The translations under genes were made by a program, and so were the position numbers. A model generated the notes under the pieces. It worked only from the letters and a program-made list of their open reading frames with translations, made no database searches and was not told where the DNA came from. DNA of 8,408 nt from contig JBECKQ010000236.1 of the NCBI GenBank assembly GCA_040235375.1, forward strand, positions 1 to 8,408. Reading direction: 5' to 3'. This DNA is from JBECKQ01 sp040235375 (GTDB taxonomy: Bacteria; Planctomycetota; Phycisphaerae; UBA1845). Below, one piece after another: positions 6,934 to 8,408 of the stretch (positions are counted from its first letter, which is position 1; each line of letters starts with the position of its first letter).

Positions 6934-8408
6934 ATGAAGAGGCGAAAGTCCCATCTGCGGTGGTGGGTGGCTGTACCATTCGCGATTGCCGCGCCCTGTG
7001 CATACTGGGCCATTGCGGGTGGATGCATGACCGCTGGCACGCCAAACGAGCCAGACAATCTGACCGTTACCGAGTCCAACTGCGAGCAGCTTGACGACGA
7101 GGGCAAGGATTTCCAAACCAACCTGCGCGCGACCTCGGCCGAGGGACGCGAGCTTTCGTTCACGCGGCGAGTCATCGCCAGCCCGCAGGACAACAGTTTC
7201 GACATGCAGACGGATATCCTCGCTGACGGGCAGCTCGTGATGACGGTCATGACGCACAGCACACCGGACGGCGTTGAAGTGGATGTCGATTACGGTCCGC
7301 TGGCCCCGGGAGTGGAATCGGCGAAGGCCTTCGTTGAGAACGGCATGCTGACCGGCGACATTGACGGACGCAGTCTCGTTCCCATGGATGCCGACACGGC
7401 CAGTGCTGATGCCGCAACTTTCCAGGACGGCGGCGCCGCACCGGACTCTGGGATTGATCCGGATCTCGAGGCTGCCGTCAAGAGTCTTCTACGCGCCGCG
7501 AGCGATCCATCTGATCAATGCGAACCGAATGTCGCTACGGATACTCCGAAGGTCGCCACTACCCAGTTACGCGAGCGCGACACCGGACACGACAGTGATC
7601 CCGAAAGCAGCGGCGCGTGTATCGGCTGCTGGGCGGGATGCAGCGCCGGATCGATCGCCTGCATCGGTGGAGTGTCGGCGGGATGTGCCGCGTCTCTTAT
7701 CTTCTATGCTGCCTGCGAGGCGATCGGCGTGGCCAGTTGCGGTGTCGCATATCTGGCTTGTATCGGCGGATGCAACGCGACGGGTGCGCCTTGTTGCCCC
7801 GTGGCCTGCGGTAACGTTGCCTGCTGCAGCTCCGATGAGACCTGCCTGAACTCGAGTATCGGCATCTGCTGTAGTCCGGGCAAGACGACCTGCGTGGGAG
7901 AGGAATGCTGCTCGTCGACTCAGGTATGCATCGATTCCGGACCCAACGCCGGCACCTGCTGCGAGCCGGAGTTGATTTGCGGCAACACGTGCTGCGAACC
8001 CACGGACTCGTGCATCGCCGAGGCCAATCTGTGCTGCCCGCAGGGGATGGAACCGTGCGACAACACGTGCTGTCCGGAGGGAGAGACCTGTCTGGGCAAC
8101 GGGAATTGCTGCGACCCGGACCTCGTGTGCGGCAGCGCGTGCTGCGATGAGCTGTTCGGCGATTGCATACCGTCGAAGAGTCTGTGCTGCCCGTTTTCCA
8201 CCGTGGCATGCGGAGACAAATGCTGCGACTTCGGCGAGGGCTGCGTGAACGGGCAGTGCTGTCCGGATGAACGGATCTGCTCCGGCGGCGTGTGCTGCCC
8301 GCAAGGAAGTTACTGCGACCCGCAGACGAATCAGTGTTCCGATTGCCCCAACCCCGGCGAGAAGTACTGCCCTGATTCCGACAGTTGTTGCCCGGAGGAC
8401 AAGGTCTG
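6934..8408 (+). CDS. exported cysteine-rich CC-repeat protein, probable lipoprotein (3' end beyond window)
   Basis: At least 491 residues are encoded, with the reading frame still open at the window end. The N-terminus has a basic start (MKRRK), a hydrophobic stretch (about 12-28) and IAGGC ending at Cys31, a passable lipobox. I therefore infer a lipoprotein or other exported protein. Residues 32-225 are acidic, nearly cysteine-free and without a fold I recognise. Residues 229-286 are hydrophobic and small-residue-rich with spaced cysteines (229, 232, 236, 243, 251, 261, 269, 276, 280), faintly like halocin C8-type peptides. From 287 onward come 15 CC doublets, with units such as CCPEGETC and CCPQGSYC that recall granulin spacing. 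I count 56 cysteines from residue 229 to 486. Such a domain is presumably disulfide-bonded outside the cytoplasm. It is separated from the ligase genes by 333 bases and has its own ribosome-binding site, so a link to the graspetide is not shown. Function unknown. Confidence 0.85.
   Translation, partial: MKRRKSHLRWWVAVPFAIAAPCAYWAIAGGCMTAGTPNEPDNLTVTESNCEQLDDEGKDFQTNLRATSAEGRELSFTRRVIASPQDNSFDMQTDILADGQLVMTVMTHSTPDGVEVDVDYGPLAPGVESAKAFVENGMLTGDIDGRSLVPMDADTASADAATFQDGGAAPDSGIDPDLEAAVKSLLRAASDPSDQCEPNVATDTPKVATTQLRERDTGHDSDPESSGACIGCWAGCSAGSIACIGGVSAGCAASLIFYAACEAIGVASCGVAYLACIGGCNATGAPCCPVACGNVACCSSDETCLNSSIGICCSPGKTTCVGEECCSSTQVCIDSGPNAGTCCEPELICGNTCCEPTDSCIAEANLCCPQGMEPCDNTCCPEGETCLGNGNCCDPDLVCGSACCDELFGDCIPSKSLCCPFSTVACGDKCCDFGEGCVNGQCCPDERICSGGVCCPQGSYCDPQTNQCSDCPNPGEKYCPDSDSCCPEDKV
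7792..8408 (+). repeat. tandem CC-doublet protein repeats
   Basis: From residue 287 to the window end, the protein repeats a unit of about 25 residues: CC, five or six residues, C, about three residues, CC, five or six residues, C, four to six residues. The doublets fall at 287, 297, 312, 325, 342, 353, 367, 379, 392, 403, 418, 430, 442, 454 and 485. The repeats are diverged in DNA, indicating an old expansion kept by selection on cysteine spacing. Confidence 0.8.

Noticed and set aside
7567..8304. 245-codon open frame on the minus strand opposite the cysteine-rich gene.
   Set aside because: Ala/Arg-rich shadow of the CC-repeat codons; the plus frame has a ribosome-binding site, an export signal and ordered repeats.
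7792..8408. Regular spacing considered as a CRISPR array or DNA repeat array.
   Set aside because: Regularity is only in the Cys codons; the DNA units diverge and the frame is open throughout.

Overview
The window carries a compact gene cluster for a microviridin-type graspetide, a ribosomally made peptide cross-linked through its side chains. It is followed by the start of an unrelated-looking cysteine-rich envelope protein. The DNA is GC-rich with tightly packed genes, all on the + strand. GC-rich coding and a lipoprotein-like protein full of CC repeats would suit a planctomycete, a myxobacterium or a relative. No marker gene is present, so the taxonomic guess is weak. It is not a typical cyanobacterial locus, although the peptide-modifying enzymes closely resemble cyanobacterial MdnB and MdnC.

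Layout: (1) 13-2034 and 2031-4172 are two overlapping genes, each encoding an ABC exporter half with a permease and an ATPase domain. The second begins with what looks like a dead C39-peptidase-like domain and stops right after its H-loop histidine. (2) 4173-4335 is a short gap holding a small hairpin and a strong ribosome-binding site. (3) 4336-4512 encodes a 58-residue precursor with the diagnostic leader motif PFFARFLE and a core, TMKYPSDDDDD, that matches the microviridin TxKYPSD consensus. (4) A GC-rich hairpin followed by six Ts lies at 4552-4595. (5) 4625-5617 and 5614-6600 are two ATP-grasp ligases overlapping by ATGA. The first resembles the lactam-forming MdnB/MvdC, the second the lactone-forming MdnC/MvdD. 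(6) 6601-6933 is a gap without a convincing gene. (7) 6934-8408 is an open reading frame that runs off the window, encoding a probable lipoprotein with a hydrophobic cysteine-containing segment followed by about 15 CC doublets.

Proposed working: the precursor is recognised through its leader helix. The MdnC-like ligase joins Thr and Ser hydroxyls to acidic side chains, and the MdnB-like ligase joins the Lys amine to a third one. The peptide would then be trimmed, possibly at a Gly-Gly-Gly stretch just before the core, and exported by the ABC pair. The most unusual point is the core itself. The two glutamates expected at the second and third acceptor positions are aspartates within a run of five, so the rings would be smaller than in known microviridins or form in another register.
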